DNA of 64,000 nucleotides, taken from contig CM063499.1 in NCBI GenBank assembly GCA_032207245.1, positions 29,759,041 through 29,823,040 of the forward strand, written 5' to 3'. Origin of the DNA: Pardosa pseudoannulata. Lineage: Eukaryota > Arthropoda > Arachnida > Araneae > Lycosidae. Under the pieces are notes generated by a model, which was not told where the DNA came from, did no database searches, and saw only the letters and a list, made by a program, of their open reading frames with translations. Numbering within the stretch: the stretch's first letter is position 1; every line of letters begins with the position of its first letter. Position numbers and translations under genes: made by a program. This document shows, in pieces, positions 1-9,828 of the stretch.

Positions 1-378
1 TTTTCTTCAAAATTTTTGTTTAGATACTCTAATTTAGCTAAGTACATATTTCAAAACATCATTAATATATGCAGAAAATTGTGATTATAAAATTAATGTA
101 TTGTATGTATTCAAATATAATTTATAGATTTTCTTGAATAAAAAGCAATGTTGAGTTGTGTTAAACAATTTTTTTTTTGACGTTAAAATCATGTCTTGCC
201 TGAATCATTTGATTTAGAGTTAAAATAAATAGAAAAATCTTACTAATATCATCTGCAATCGAGGGAAAAAAAAAAAAAGCTTTTCTTTTTCAATGTTTAG
301 TCATTTTTTAGTCACTTATTCTGTATTATTTGTCACTTTTCTCACCTTTTTGAAAGTACCTCAGCAGTTGCAAGCCTG
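1..378 (+). mobile_element. hAT-like nonautonomous element, partial copy (family of 15616-16324)
   Basis: The window opens inside a copy of the same element as 15937-16324 and the two align nearly throughout. The right end TTGCAAGCCTG closes at 378. The left end is outside the window. Confidence 0.85.
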
Positions 379-761
379 GAATAGTTGAGTGCAGCAGAAA
401 TTTATTTGGTGTTCTTGGAATTATCAAAAGTTACCACAATTATAACAGAAAGATATCTTGCCAAAGGTTGTAATTTTAGGGATAGAATCACCAGAATTTT
501 AGGATATAATTTTTTGGTTAGTTATGGTTAAAATATCCCTGCATATTACACAGATGCAACAGAGAGAGAGGTTTAGTTATGAATTTTTAACTTGCTATTT
601 AAGCAGAATTTATAATTAAGGAGTATGAGGATTAATTTAAGTGTTAATTCAATAGAAAGCTCCTACTTTCTCACATATTTTAAATCCATATGTGCATACA
701 AAACAATTATTATTCCCGTATGTTCATATAATGAGTTAAATCTCTGCTAGGTAAAACTTAC
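379..761. other. LRPAP1 intron segment, no recognisable content
   Basis: AT-rich intronic sequence between the partial hAT-like copy and LRPAP1 exon 5. No ORF, repeat or RNA structure was recognised. Confidence 0.5.
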
Positions 762-1006
762 TCTTAAACTCTCAAGTTCTTCTGGAGTGAAGCTTGCATT
801 TTTAGCCATCTCCCAAAGGCTGTTCACCTGTGGTTCTTCAAATTCCATGTTTTTCATGTTTGGAATAATTTTGCTGTTCAGGTAATCATAACCTGCCTTC
901 AAATCAGCATGTTTTTCTTTTAGTACCTGATGAGGGTTTTCTGATTTCCAGAGTTTTTCTCCTTCCTCAGCATGAATGTAATGCTCTACAGTATTCACTT
1001 TCTCAT
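762..1006 (-). CDS. LRPAP1: LRPAP1 exon 5 (end of domain 2, start of domain 3)
   Basis: Acceptor TTATTCCAG, 245 nt, ends AGA before GTAAGT (phase 0). It encodes DEKVNTVEHYIHAEEGEKLW, a helical stretch, then the highly conserved FEEPQVNSLWEMAKNASFTP and EELESLR, the hinge and first helix of RAP domain 3, which carries the high-affinity receptor-binding site. The following exon or exons are outside the window. Confidence 0.92.
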
Positions 1007-1679
1007 CTGGAATAAATGAAATTTTAGGTCAACTTTTAGGTGCTAAAAGGAAGAAAAATGTGTAGTTACTAAAATTTGTGCAGTACAATTTAGGCCTGTA
1101 TGAAGTTGTATACACTACAATTAAAGATATGGCTATTTTGATACCTCACTGACTTTTACCCTCTGGTATAATTCTCATACATAAAAAATAATTTCCCTTT
1201 CTTGACTTTTTTTAGAAACCTATGACAATAAACCATTTTCAAAATATCTTAATATTTTTTCCTTTATTCAAAACATAATGACACATGTAGTAATATTACC
1301 ACGTAAACATTATATACACAATGAAAAATATATGTATTCAAACCTATACCATATAATTATCTTTAATGTACAATAAAATATAGTTACCTTCCTAGGGTTA
1401 AAGAAAGAAGGGGGGGTTAATCACTTTTAAATCTTAAGAAATAAATAATTTACATTTTTAGAATGCTTAAATAATTTTTAATCTTTTAAAACAATTAAAA
1501 AATTCCTATTAAGAATCATAAAACCATTACAAGGTTCAGACTCTTTCCACAGAAAAAAAAATTAAGCACTTTTTAAGCACCTTTTAAGCACTTTTTAAGC
1601 ACCTAAATTTTCATTGTACTATGATCAACCTACAGCTAAAGCTTAAAAATTGAAGATTTTCATGAGCTTGTAAAATGAC

Positions 1680-1714
<35 letters not shown>

Positions 1715-4700
1715 ATTTAATAATTTTATTAAACACATTTGTTAATATCTCATACTTTATGTTAACACATCTTTTTTCACAAACATAAATTTTAGAACAA
1801 CAATAGTCCTTATTGATCAAATGCCCCCCCCTTCTCTAAACAAATCTGAAATATTTGTAAAGTACTATTTGTGGTGGAAGATCAACAAGTTTCACATCAT
1901 AGCAACAGTATTTTTACAGCAACATAGATGTGAAATAAGATAATAAAAAGTACTTCTGTATTATAAACAGGTAAATATAATATTCACACATACACACACA
2001 GGGAGACAGAGAGAAAAGAAGATGCAGTATCTACACTAAAAGAGTTTTAATTATGACATACTCAAAACAAGATTCAAGAAATTATCAATGCCATTTTAAA
2101 AATGTAACTGAAGAACTATTTCCATTCATAATAGAAGATGAGAACCAAAAAATATAGGAAGGGGGATAAGATGTCTTACTTTGAAGTTCATTTTTCTTTT
2201 CTTCTATACATTTTTTTAATTAGTCTAACTCTTCTTTCTTATCTTTATCTTTGTTGAATGGATTGACGATTAATTACCAAGGGAAATAAAAATTCAACAA
2301 CCAATATTTGGGAAAAAAAATAAGCACTTTTTGAGCACTCAGAAAAAATTATAAATTTTAAGGCTACAAAAAGAAAACTAAGCACTTTTTAAGGACTTAT
2401 TAGGGACCTTAAAAATGGATCTACAAAATAAGCACTTTTTTAATGATTTTAAGCATCCATCTAAACCATGCATTAATAACTTTTTTTAAATTAGAATGAA
2501 AATATTAAAAGTTTTAACCATAAATGCATTTTCCTCAATGGTATTTTTAAATTTGCATGTACCAAAGTTTAAAGCACCACTGCTTATATTAGTTTCAATA
2601 TTTCAAGGTAAAAATATCACAGCACTACAAAGAAATAAACCGTATCTGTCTTCTTTAATATTTTTAATTTTTATTTCATAGTTAAAATGTCATTTTAACT
2701 CTTTTTGAATTTTTTTTCTCCTCGTGTAAAATATCAAATACATTTTAAAATTTAAATGGGTAAACATTGAAATCTAATCAGGCAACCAGCTTGAAAAGTT
2801 GACATTTTAACACAAAGCCCCCAATGCATATGCTAAGAGGTTAAGAAAAAGGCAACAGGAAATAGATGTTTGCTGAAATGAATTTATCTATGAAGTATTT
2901 TTTATTATTCATTCATGTACAGTCATCAAAGTTACATTATAAAAATTTTTCAGCTTAACTGAAAATCAAAAATTCAGAGAAAATTTGATTGCAAGATTTA
3001 AATTTTGACAAGTATAGAATATGAGTTATATAAAAATGTGTATTAAGTTTATAAAAATCAACATATAGGTAAATTAAAATGCCTTTGTCCGTTAGTATTT
3101 GACCATCAGATCTTAATGTAGAATAAATACCATTAGAGTCCTCTTTATGAAGTTGATTCAGAATCTGATAATACTGATCAATCTTATTCTGATGATGCTG
3201 AAATTCTTCTTTCAATTTTTCCAGTTCATCCACTGTAAAAATAAAAATTTAGCAATCCTAACCAAGATTCTAAACATTTCTATAAAATGACAATATTGAC
3301 TCATAACTTATAGTCATTTTTATTTTCTGTAATAAAAATTACACAATTATGGTGGTGCACATTTAACATTTTAATTCTAAAATAGTCAATCAGTAGAAAA
3401 GTTTAATTTTCCTTTTTTATAAAGAAACAAAAATAGCCTGTTGATCAAAAGATGCAAAGATATAAAAAGTTACCTTTGACCTTTAGAAAAAATGATTAGT
3501 TTACAGGCCAATTTAAGGTTTTTAACAGTCACTTTTGTTTTCTGCACAAACCTTAACTAAAGAAGTTACGGAAGTATTTCACAAATCTAATTTTAAAAGA
3601 GAAATTTAAAGTCCTATTTTAATAATAAAACAGTAAATGATAAATGATAATTAACAGTCAAGATATAAATAGATGTATATAATGTAATAAGTAACTATAC
3701 CCTAATTTTCTGCATATAATCCACAGATTATACGTTAAAAAAGTTTAAATTTCCTTCTAAAGTGTATTATATGCCGGCACATATCATCTGCTGTTAAAAG
3801 TTATTTTTATAATAAAATTTATAAATATCTTCCATAAAGATAATAGATAGCAGCACCTGCTCATATATACACATAATTTTTTTTTAAAAATGATTAAAAA
3901 TTCTTTTCAGCCAAGGACACAGTGGTTTGGATAAAAATACCCAATTAAACGAATATATTACATTTTGTATATTTATTTCTATCAAGAAATAACACATGTA
4001 TAATCTGAAATAGCGGAATTTTGCTGCATTCTTCAATTTTTCACTTTTAGCTTGCCAGATGGCGCCATAACTGCAGTATAAAATTTTAATACAGTTTGCA
4101 AATAACCATATTAAATTAAAATGAAAGGATGCATTTTAAGAATTCTAAACTTTAAATTAGAATTTTTAATTAAGAATAAAATTTAGATAAATTTTAGTAT
4201 CTTTTTTATTTAAATATGACTTCAAATAATTTATTTGTTTCATTGTTTCTGTACTAATTAATGCAGATATTTTGACTGCGTGTTTACTGTGGTTAAATAT
4301 AAAATTTTTGAAATCTATCCAAATTTTCACTTTATTAGATTACTTTTTTAATTTAAAGAAAATGTTACCATTAAGTAAAGAGTTTAAATTTAAGTTTTTT
4401 TAACACTATAAGATAAAATACTTTTTACATATACAATGAAAACTGAATCCATGAGATTAAAATGGAAATTTAATCTGCAGATTATACGATAACTTTCTCT
4501 GAAAATATCAGGAAATTTGTATCAGCGGATTATATGCCGGAAATTAGGGTACTCCAGTATTATTTATAAGTAGTACATAATAGCTTAGCAATTAAAAAAA
4601 AGTCTTCCTAAGTTAAACATTAAATTTATTATACTACAAAAATAAAACCACCATTTTACTTTTTAAATTCAAATTGCAGAATAATCAGAAGTTATTATCT

Positions 4701-7700
4701 TTACATCCCAATTATAGAAATTTTACATGCTTTACAGAACATAAGAGATGAGTAGTTTAATTTCATATGGAAATATAATATACAAAAGATTAAAGTGATT
4801 ACGAGAAAATCCTTGTTGTTCAGCTTTGAGCCACAGTTTGTTTAATTTTTTATCTTTGAATACGGCTTTCACATATTCATTATTCAAATTTATCTTCTCA
4901 TCAGATTTTAACACAGATTCTTGTAGAGCGGAAAAATCATCCCATAAGTGGTACTTCTCAAGAATAGCTGTTTAGAAGAAAAAAAAAAATTATGCATAAA
5001 TACATATATATACAGTCAAGGCTTGATACCTGAAATTTACAGGGACCAGCTAAAATGTTGAAGGTCTTAAGAAAGTAATAAATTGGGAATATAAGATAAA
5101 AGAAAAGAAAAATTCTATTTAAAAAAAAAATACTAAATCCCATTTCAAATAGGGATAGAAAATAAATAAATAAAAACAATTTTCGACCACTTTATAGGTC
5201 CAGTGGTTAAATTGGTTAATTTCAAGTATTTTAAATAATACCCTTTAATTGACTAAATACTAATGTTTTATGGTTTGGTTTGGTTTGGAGTGCTACAGTC
5301 TACTTTTCACAACACAAGGGCTAATGAGACCGGGACCTATAGCTTAAAGCAGATTCCAAACTGCTATGAACATCCATGCCACTGTGGGATTCAAACCCAC
5401 AAACTCCGGTACTGATGGCTAGCACCCTAACCAATCGGCCATCGTTCGGCCTAATGTTTTATGAAATAAATTTACTTGATTTGCAAGTCAAAAGATATTA
5501 ACTTCCTTATTTTAATGGCAAAATATCTGCAAGCATTTAATCTAACATTGTAAAAAATAAAAGCAAATGAATGATTTTTAATGGGACACACAAAAAACAA
5601 CAAAATATTAGGTTTGAAAAATATACCTAAATACACTGTCAAGGAGTCACCTAAAACCTGTTTTAGTTACTTTCTTGCCAGATCAGCTAATATTAAAATG
5701 CACAACAACAGTAAGCTACCCTTTTGATAAAAATTTTCTTATCTTTACACCAGATGCTTTTTTTTTTTCATTTAATGCAGGGCTGTAGCAAGGATTTAGT
5801 TTTGGGATGGGTGGAGTCAACTTAGCCCTTTTCCTAATATTTCACCATTTTTTAAATAAAAAATTAAAATTTAGTAAAAAATAACATAGGTATAAAAATA
5901 TCTATGCGCAATCTTGTAATGTGTTAGTACATAATAAATTTACATAACTGGAAGTTGATTTATTTAATTGTTATTGAACTCAGGGTTGTAATTTTGATCA
6001 GGACACTGGATAAAAGTGGTCAGAATTGTTAAAAATAGTTTTAAATGGCCTTAATTTTAATATAATATCTTTTGTAATTAATTATAAGTGACTTTTAAAA
6101 AGCAATAAAAATAGTAGTACAGTTAAACAAAATATTACACTAACAAGTTCATGAGATCTAACATGCTTATATAATATAACAACAATGTTTGAATTTTAAA
6201 AATGAACCATGCAGCAATTGAAAAAATGTAATCCAGTTTCAGTAAAAAACATAAAATATGAGTTACAGTTAAAAATGAGTACAGTTAAAGATACACTTGG
6301 ACCTAATGTCTGGTAGGCAACAATTAAGAAGGTTAAAGGCATTAACATAAAATTTTTTGATTTTACAATACATCTAATGAACTGTTGTGCCAGCTATAGA
6401 AAGATTATTTTCAAAGTTTAGAGTAATCCAAAATAAATTATAAAATCGTCTAAATTTAGAGACAACTACAAAATTTGTTACTTGCAACCGTTTTTTGAAT
6501 TCAACATAAATTACATATAAAACAGCTTATATATATAAAAAAAAATAAGTAAAACATTTTTTTTTTTTTGTATCTTGGTGTTATGTTATATTTGTTTTTT
6601 GCTGACGTTAGCTATGACATTTTTAACAAATATAACTTGCCTTTATCACATGCTAGTAAACTAAGTTCAATTAGTATTAAATATATTGGAAAGTGAATTT
6701 CAGTGGTCAAAACTGGTCAAAATTGATATTGACCAGGACGGTTAAAACCACAGGTGTAAACCCCCATAGTTAAAACCGATATAACCCTGATTGAACGGGA
6801 TACACACACACACACACACACACTATATATATATATATATATAATGTTACACTTTTCTTAAGTTGGCAGCTAGTCGAATAGGCTTAATTATAAATGAGAG
6901 AACAAAATATGTGTATATATATTTTTTTTTATAAAAAATAGAGTTCCAGATTCCTATCTTGACAGAGATTCATATAAATTTGAAACTCTAAATAGTTTTA
7001 CTCCAGATTAATATTTGTTACTGAAAACAATAAATTTTGAAATGCTGTATAGACTATATCAAGTAAACAAGGTTATGGACTAGGAATATTTATAAAAGTT
7101 AGATTTCTCTCCAGAAATAAGTTTAAAAATTACAAAACTCATATTAGATCTGTTTTGATATATATATGAGACCAGGACAAGAACTAAACTGGAAGAAAAA
7201 TGCATTTCCCTTTTAGAAAGAAAAATACTACAGCGCATATTTGATGGTACAAATGAAAACATTTGAAAGAGGAGATATAATTTTTCAGTTTATAAACAAC
7301 CTGATGTCAAAGTGCATAAAAATAGAATAAACTTGACTCCCCACTTGATTTTAATGCATGATGATAATGTTATAAAAAAAAACCTTACAACTGCAAGTCA
7401 CTGGTTTAGAGTGCTACAGTTTACTCTTTTACTATATGAGAGCCAATTAGACTGGGACTATCATTTAAAGCCAATTCTGAACAGCTATGAACATCCATGC
7501 AACTAGAACTAAAAAATAAGGAAACCTATAGTTGAATACGCTGATTCACGGGACAATTTTATGACAATCAAAGCAAAGAACGGGTAACAAAAATAAGCAG
7601 TTATTAATTATAGAAGAACTTTCAAAAGGAAAGCATTGGCTCACATGGGATTATCTGGTCAGTTATTATGTTGTATGAAACAAATTTGGATGAATTATTA

Positions 7701-9144
7701 GCATAGCTATTATAATGCATACCATTTTTAAATTTTAAAACATTTTAAGAGATAAAACAAGCAAACAAATCTTGAAAGGTTTTAGTTTGGTCTCAAGTGT
7801 TACTGTCAAATTTTGTTATGTGAGAGCTAATTAGACAGGATCAACTGCTTAGAACTGATTTTAAATTGTTACAAACAACCACACAGAAGTGGGATTCAAA
7901 CATGCAAACTGTTGAACTTGAAAATACAAATTTATAACCCACAATAATCCATTTCCAGTAAAATAAAAACTGTCATGATTACATAAATCTTATTTATATC
8001 ATAATGAAAGCAAAACAAAGTCATATAATCATTCAAAGAGATGAAATATCTCAGTTTGTGCAAAAGAACTATTGGATATAAGCAATTATTAATACATAAT
8101 AAAATTTACTAAAAGAAATGATATCAATAATAGGCAACCTTTAAAACTTCCTTCGACCATAGCTTCTTTTAAACCACTTTTATCTAACCCTTTTGCTTTT
8201 TCTGCTTTCCAGCTCAATTCTTCTTTATCTTGATATTTTAGATCAGTGTATAATGATTTCAGCTTTTCAGGAGGAATTTTCTGTAAACAAATATTAAATA
8301 ACATATTTATTAAAAGTTATACAATTTTAAATAATTTGTTTAATTATTTTCTAAGACTAATTTTTGTAAAGCTAATATGGAAAATTTCACGCAATATAAA
8401 TAATGTATATCATTTTCATTTAAACATGGTTTAAAAACATCTCTATAAGCTATATCTAATCATTGTTTGTCACAATAGAGGAACTAGACATCCTTAGTTA
8501 TTTATTAACAAATAATGAAACATAATTAACACTTTTGAAACTGGCAGTAATGTGAAAACTGTTTTAAAACAACATACATTTTGATTCATACTCTTTATTA
8601 ACTGTCTTCCAAAATATTGTCCCAGATTAAGAAGATATGGTGTCAGAAATTAAAGTATATCATTGCATTGAAGCTTATAACATAAGACACTATAAAACAT
8701 TTTGGTAGAATATTAAACGTATAACTGAACTAATAAAACGTTAATAGTAACATTTCTTGCAAAATTGTAAATTCATTTTCTGTCACAGAACTTCAAACAC
8801 ATACAATATAACATTGACAAGGAAAACGGACATGGATGAGGTGTTAATTAAGCATAAAAGAACTGTGTGTCAAATTCATATTTACAAAGAATACTATATT
8901 CATGCGAGTTCTACGTCTATTTACACTAGCCGGTATGAATTGTAAATTTTTTACTTTTTTAAACACATTTAAGCTTACTCACTTTTGTAGCTTTCTCCCA
9001 AATTAAATTTAACTTCAGCATTCTAAATGGCTTATCTAGTTCAAGCAATTTTTGGTACTCTGGAGAATTCTTTTCTTTGGAATACTTATTACACAACACA
9101 GGCACGAGAATCATGCCTAATAAAATAGTATTAACAACCCACAT
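762..9144 (-). CDS. LRPAP1: LRPAP1 / RAP (alpha-2-macroglobulin receptor-associated protein), 3' end beyond window
   Basis: The spliced CDS is complement(9144..8983, 8280..8139, 4967..4803, 3232..3131, 1006..762). It gives 272 residues with consistent phases (0,1,1,1,0); vertebrate RAP is about 357, so roughly 85 C-terminal residues, including any HNEL-type ER-retention signal, lie left of the window. RAP is an ER-resident chaperone that binds LDL-receptor-family proteins and blocks premature ligand binding. Diagnostic blocks seen in order: a hydrophobic signal peptide at residues 1-18; KYSKEKN then FRMLKLNLIWEKA (domain 1); a DLKYQDKEELSWK block; AILEKYHL; LNKLWLKAEQQGFSLDELEK (domain 2 helices); and FEEPQVNSLWEMAKNASFTP (start of domain 3). 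The gene is divergent from 4E-BP. Family assignment is very secure from residue-level similarity across all exons. Confidence 0.95.
1556..2452. repeat. Probable hAT-like MITE with AAGCACTTTTT subterminal motifs
   Basis: Multiple copies of AAGCACTTTT/AAGCACC at 1563-1605 and again at 2322-2452, same strand at both edges, bracket a non-coding AT-rich core that includes a (TA)n tract at 1684-1710. Outer boundaries and target duplication were not resolved, so the limits are approximate. Confidence 0.45.
1684..1710. repeat. (TA)n microsatellite
   Basis: Uninterrupted AT dinucleotides, about 13 units. Confidence 0.95.
3131..3232 (-). CDS. LRPAP1: LRPAP1 exon 4 (domain 2 helix)
   Basis: Acceptor TTTTACAG, 102 nt, phase 1 to phase 1, donor GTATTT. 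It encodes LDELEKLKEEFQHHQNKIDQ followed by YYQILNQLHKEDSN, the counterpart of the RAP helix ELDKLWREFLHHKEKVHEYN. Confidence 0.9.
3700..4549. mobile_element. Tc1/mariner-pogo-like MITE in LRPAP1 intron 3
   Basis: 850 bp with terminal inverted repeats: left CCCTAATTTTCTGCATATAA (3700-3719) matches the reverse complement of the right end CCCTAATTTCCGGCATATAA, followed by TCC at both ends. TA dinucleotides flank at 3698-3699 and 4550-4551. No coding capacity. Superfamily is inferred from the TA target and TIR style. Confidence 0.8.
4803..4967 (-). CDS. LRPAP1: LRPAP1 exon 3 (end of domain 1, start of domain 2)
   Basis: Acceptor AAACAG, phase 1 in and phase 1 out, donor GTAATC. It encodes AILEKYHLWDDFSALQESVL, an acidic linker, then FKDKKLNKLWLKAEQQGFS, matching the RAP 'ILAKYGL ... 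RLEKLWHKAKTSGKFS' region. Reading on past the donor would leave the family alignment, so the splice at 4803 is preferred. Confidence 0.9.
5273..5450 (-). mobile_element. tRNA-derived SINE (SINE-A) with 13-bp target-site duplication
   Basis: On the minus strand a tRNA-like head carries box A (TGGCCGATTGG) and box B (GGTTTGAATCC) within a perfect GTGGG/CCCAC T-stem, then a body and an (AAACC)n tail. A perfect 13-bp target-site duplication, CTAATGTTTTATG, flanks it at 5260-5272 and 5451-5463. Other copies are listed at 7388, 7786, 40921 and 53125. Confidence 0.88.
5981..6789. mobile_element. hAT relic with degenerate transposase C-terminus
   Basis: Starts CAGGGTTGTAATTTTGAT and ends with the complement of CAGGGTTATATCGGTTTT. 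8-bp flanks match 7/8 (attgaact at 5973-5980, attgaacg at 6790-6797), the hAT signature. Around 6388-6500 (+), with frameshift and stops, AIERLFSKFRVIQNKL then NRLNLETTTK resembles the hAT C-terminal dimerisation region. Non-functional. Confidence 0.82.
6801..6842. repeat. (CA)n(TA)n compound microsatellite
   Basis: CA repeats about 6801-6823 followed by TA repeats to 6842, just outside the hAT relic. Confidence 0.95.
7388..7505 (-). mobile_element. SINE-A fragment
   Basis: Shares the SINE-A body (minus orientation; + strand reads gtgctacagtttact and gaacatccatgcaac). The tRNA head is missing. Confidence 0.7.
7786..7912 (-). mobile_element. SINE-A fragment
   Basis: A diverged body with a residual box B region (gggattcaaacatgcaaac on the + strand). 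Older than the copy at 5273. Confidence 0.65.
8139..8280 (-). CDS. LRPAP1: LRPAP1 exon 2 (domain 1)
   Basis: Begins after a TTTACAG acceptor, in frame from exon 1 (KIPPEKLKSLYTDLKYQDKE...), and ends with one base of the next codon before a weaker GTTGCC donor. It matches the RAP block LPP-x-LAELHADLK-x-QERDELAWK in order and spacing. Confidence 0.88.
8281..8982. other. LRPAP1 intron 1, nothing recognised
   Basis: AT-rich sequence without a supported ORF, TIR pair or tRNA-like element. The short ORFs within it lack coding character. Confidence 0.5.
8983..9144 (-). CDS. LRPAP1: LRPAP1 exon 1 (signal peptide and start of domain 1)
   Basis: 54 codons starting at the ATG at 9144-9142. The first 18 residues (MWVVNTILLGMILVPVLC) are hydrophobic with a short neutral N-region, a plausible signal peptide, followed by the RAP-typical KYSKEKN. 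The exon ends ACA AAA before GTGAGT (phase 0). A second good donor 4 bp further (GTAAGC) would shift the frame into exon 2 and is disfavoured. Confidence 0.9.
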
Positions 9145-9686
9145 ATTAAATTGAAAAGTAAATTTTACGATTACCGGTAAGCCAAATTGTAAAATCTATT
9201 GATTTATAGAAAGATAGAAAAAATAATTCTTTTCCTTAAAGGCGAGTTAATACCGGAGAGAGGAACACAATCACTGGTCAAACCTAGACTGACTGAGAGC
9301 AGACAACTGAGCAGACAATCACTCCAGTTGGAGATGTGTGGTATTTGCCTTTGTTTACCTTTAAATTTTTAAATCAATCGTGTATTTTCCTTTCCACTAA
9401 AGAAAATTTTTACATAATTCCAAAATAATTTAAGACATATTGAAGCATGTTAAATAGTGTAAAAATTAATTAAACTTAAATTATAACTTTCTTTTTCTTC
9501 TGGCGGACATTTTTATTATTTTTGTTATCAAGAGTGGCAACATTTGAAATACGTCGTGCTTGTTTTTGTGATCTGCGTGGTAGCCTTGTGGAGCGTGGTT
9601 AAAGGAGTTGGGACGGATTTGATGAATTAGACTCGTTAGATTTTTTTGTATCATAGTTTGTATATTATTGTAAATAATTTTTAATC
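9145..9686. promoter_or_regulatory. Shared divergent promoter region LRPAP1 / 4E-BP (inferred)
   Basis: 542 bp separate the two head-to-head start codons, so both 5' UTRs and promoters must lie here unless either gene has an unseen upstream non-coding exon. About 9490-9640 is markedly less AT-rich than its surroundings and contains a pyrimidine run (CTTTCTTTTTCTTCTGG, about 9488-9504) that could be the 4E-BP initiator or TOP-like leader. No convincing TATA box was identified. The promoter role is inferred from gene geometry. Confidence 0.55.
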
Positions 9687-9828
9687 ATGAATAATAACTC
9701 CCCCCAAAGGAAAACTAGCAATAACCGGGAGATTCCAGGTCGTAGGGTAGTCATAAATGATCCTTCTCAGTTACCTATAGATTACTCTTCTACACCTGGC
9801 GGAACCATTTTTTCTACAACTCCTGGTG
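9687..9828 (+). CDS. EIF4EBP: 4E-BP exon 1
   Basis: ATG at 9687; 47 codons plus one base, ending CCT GGT G before GTATGC. It carries [12 protein letters not shown] and the paired STPGG/TTPGG phosphosite motifs. Reading through the donor would give an unrelated tail ending at a stop about 10 codons later. Confidence 0.96.

Noticed and set aside
5388..5450. Possible true tRNA gene (good T-stem, boxes A and B)
   Set aside because: It continues into a SINE body and (AAACC)n tail with target duplication and has no proper acceptor stem; called a SINE head.
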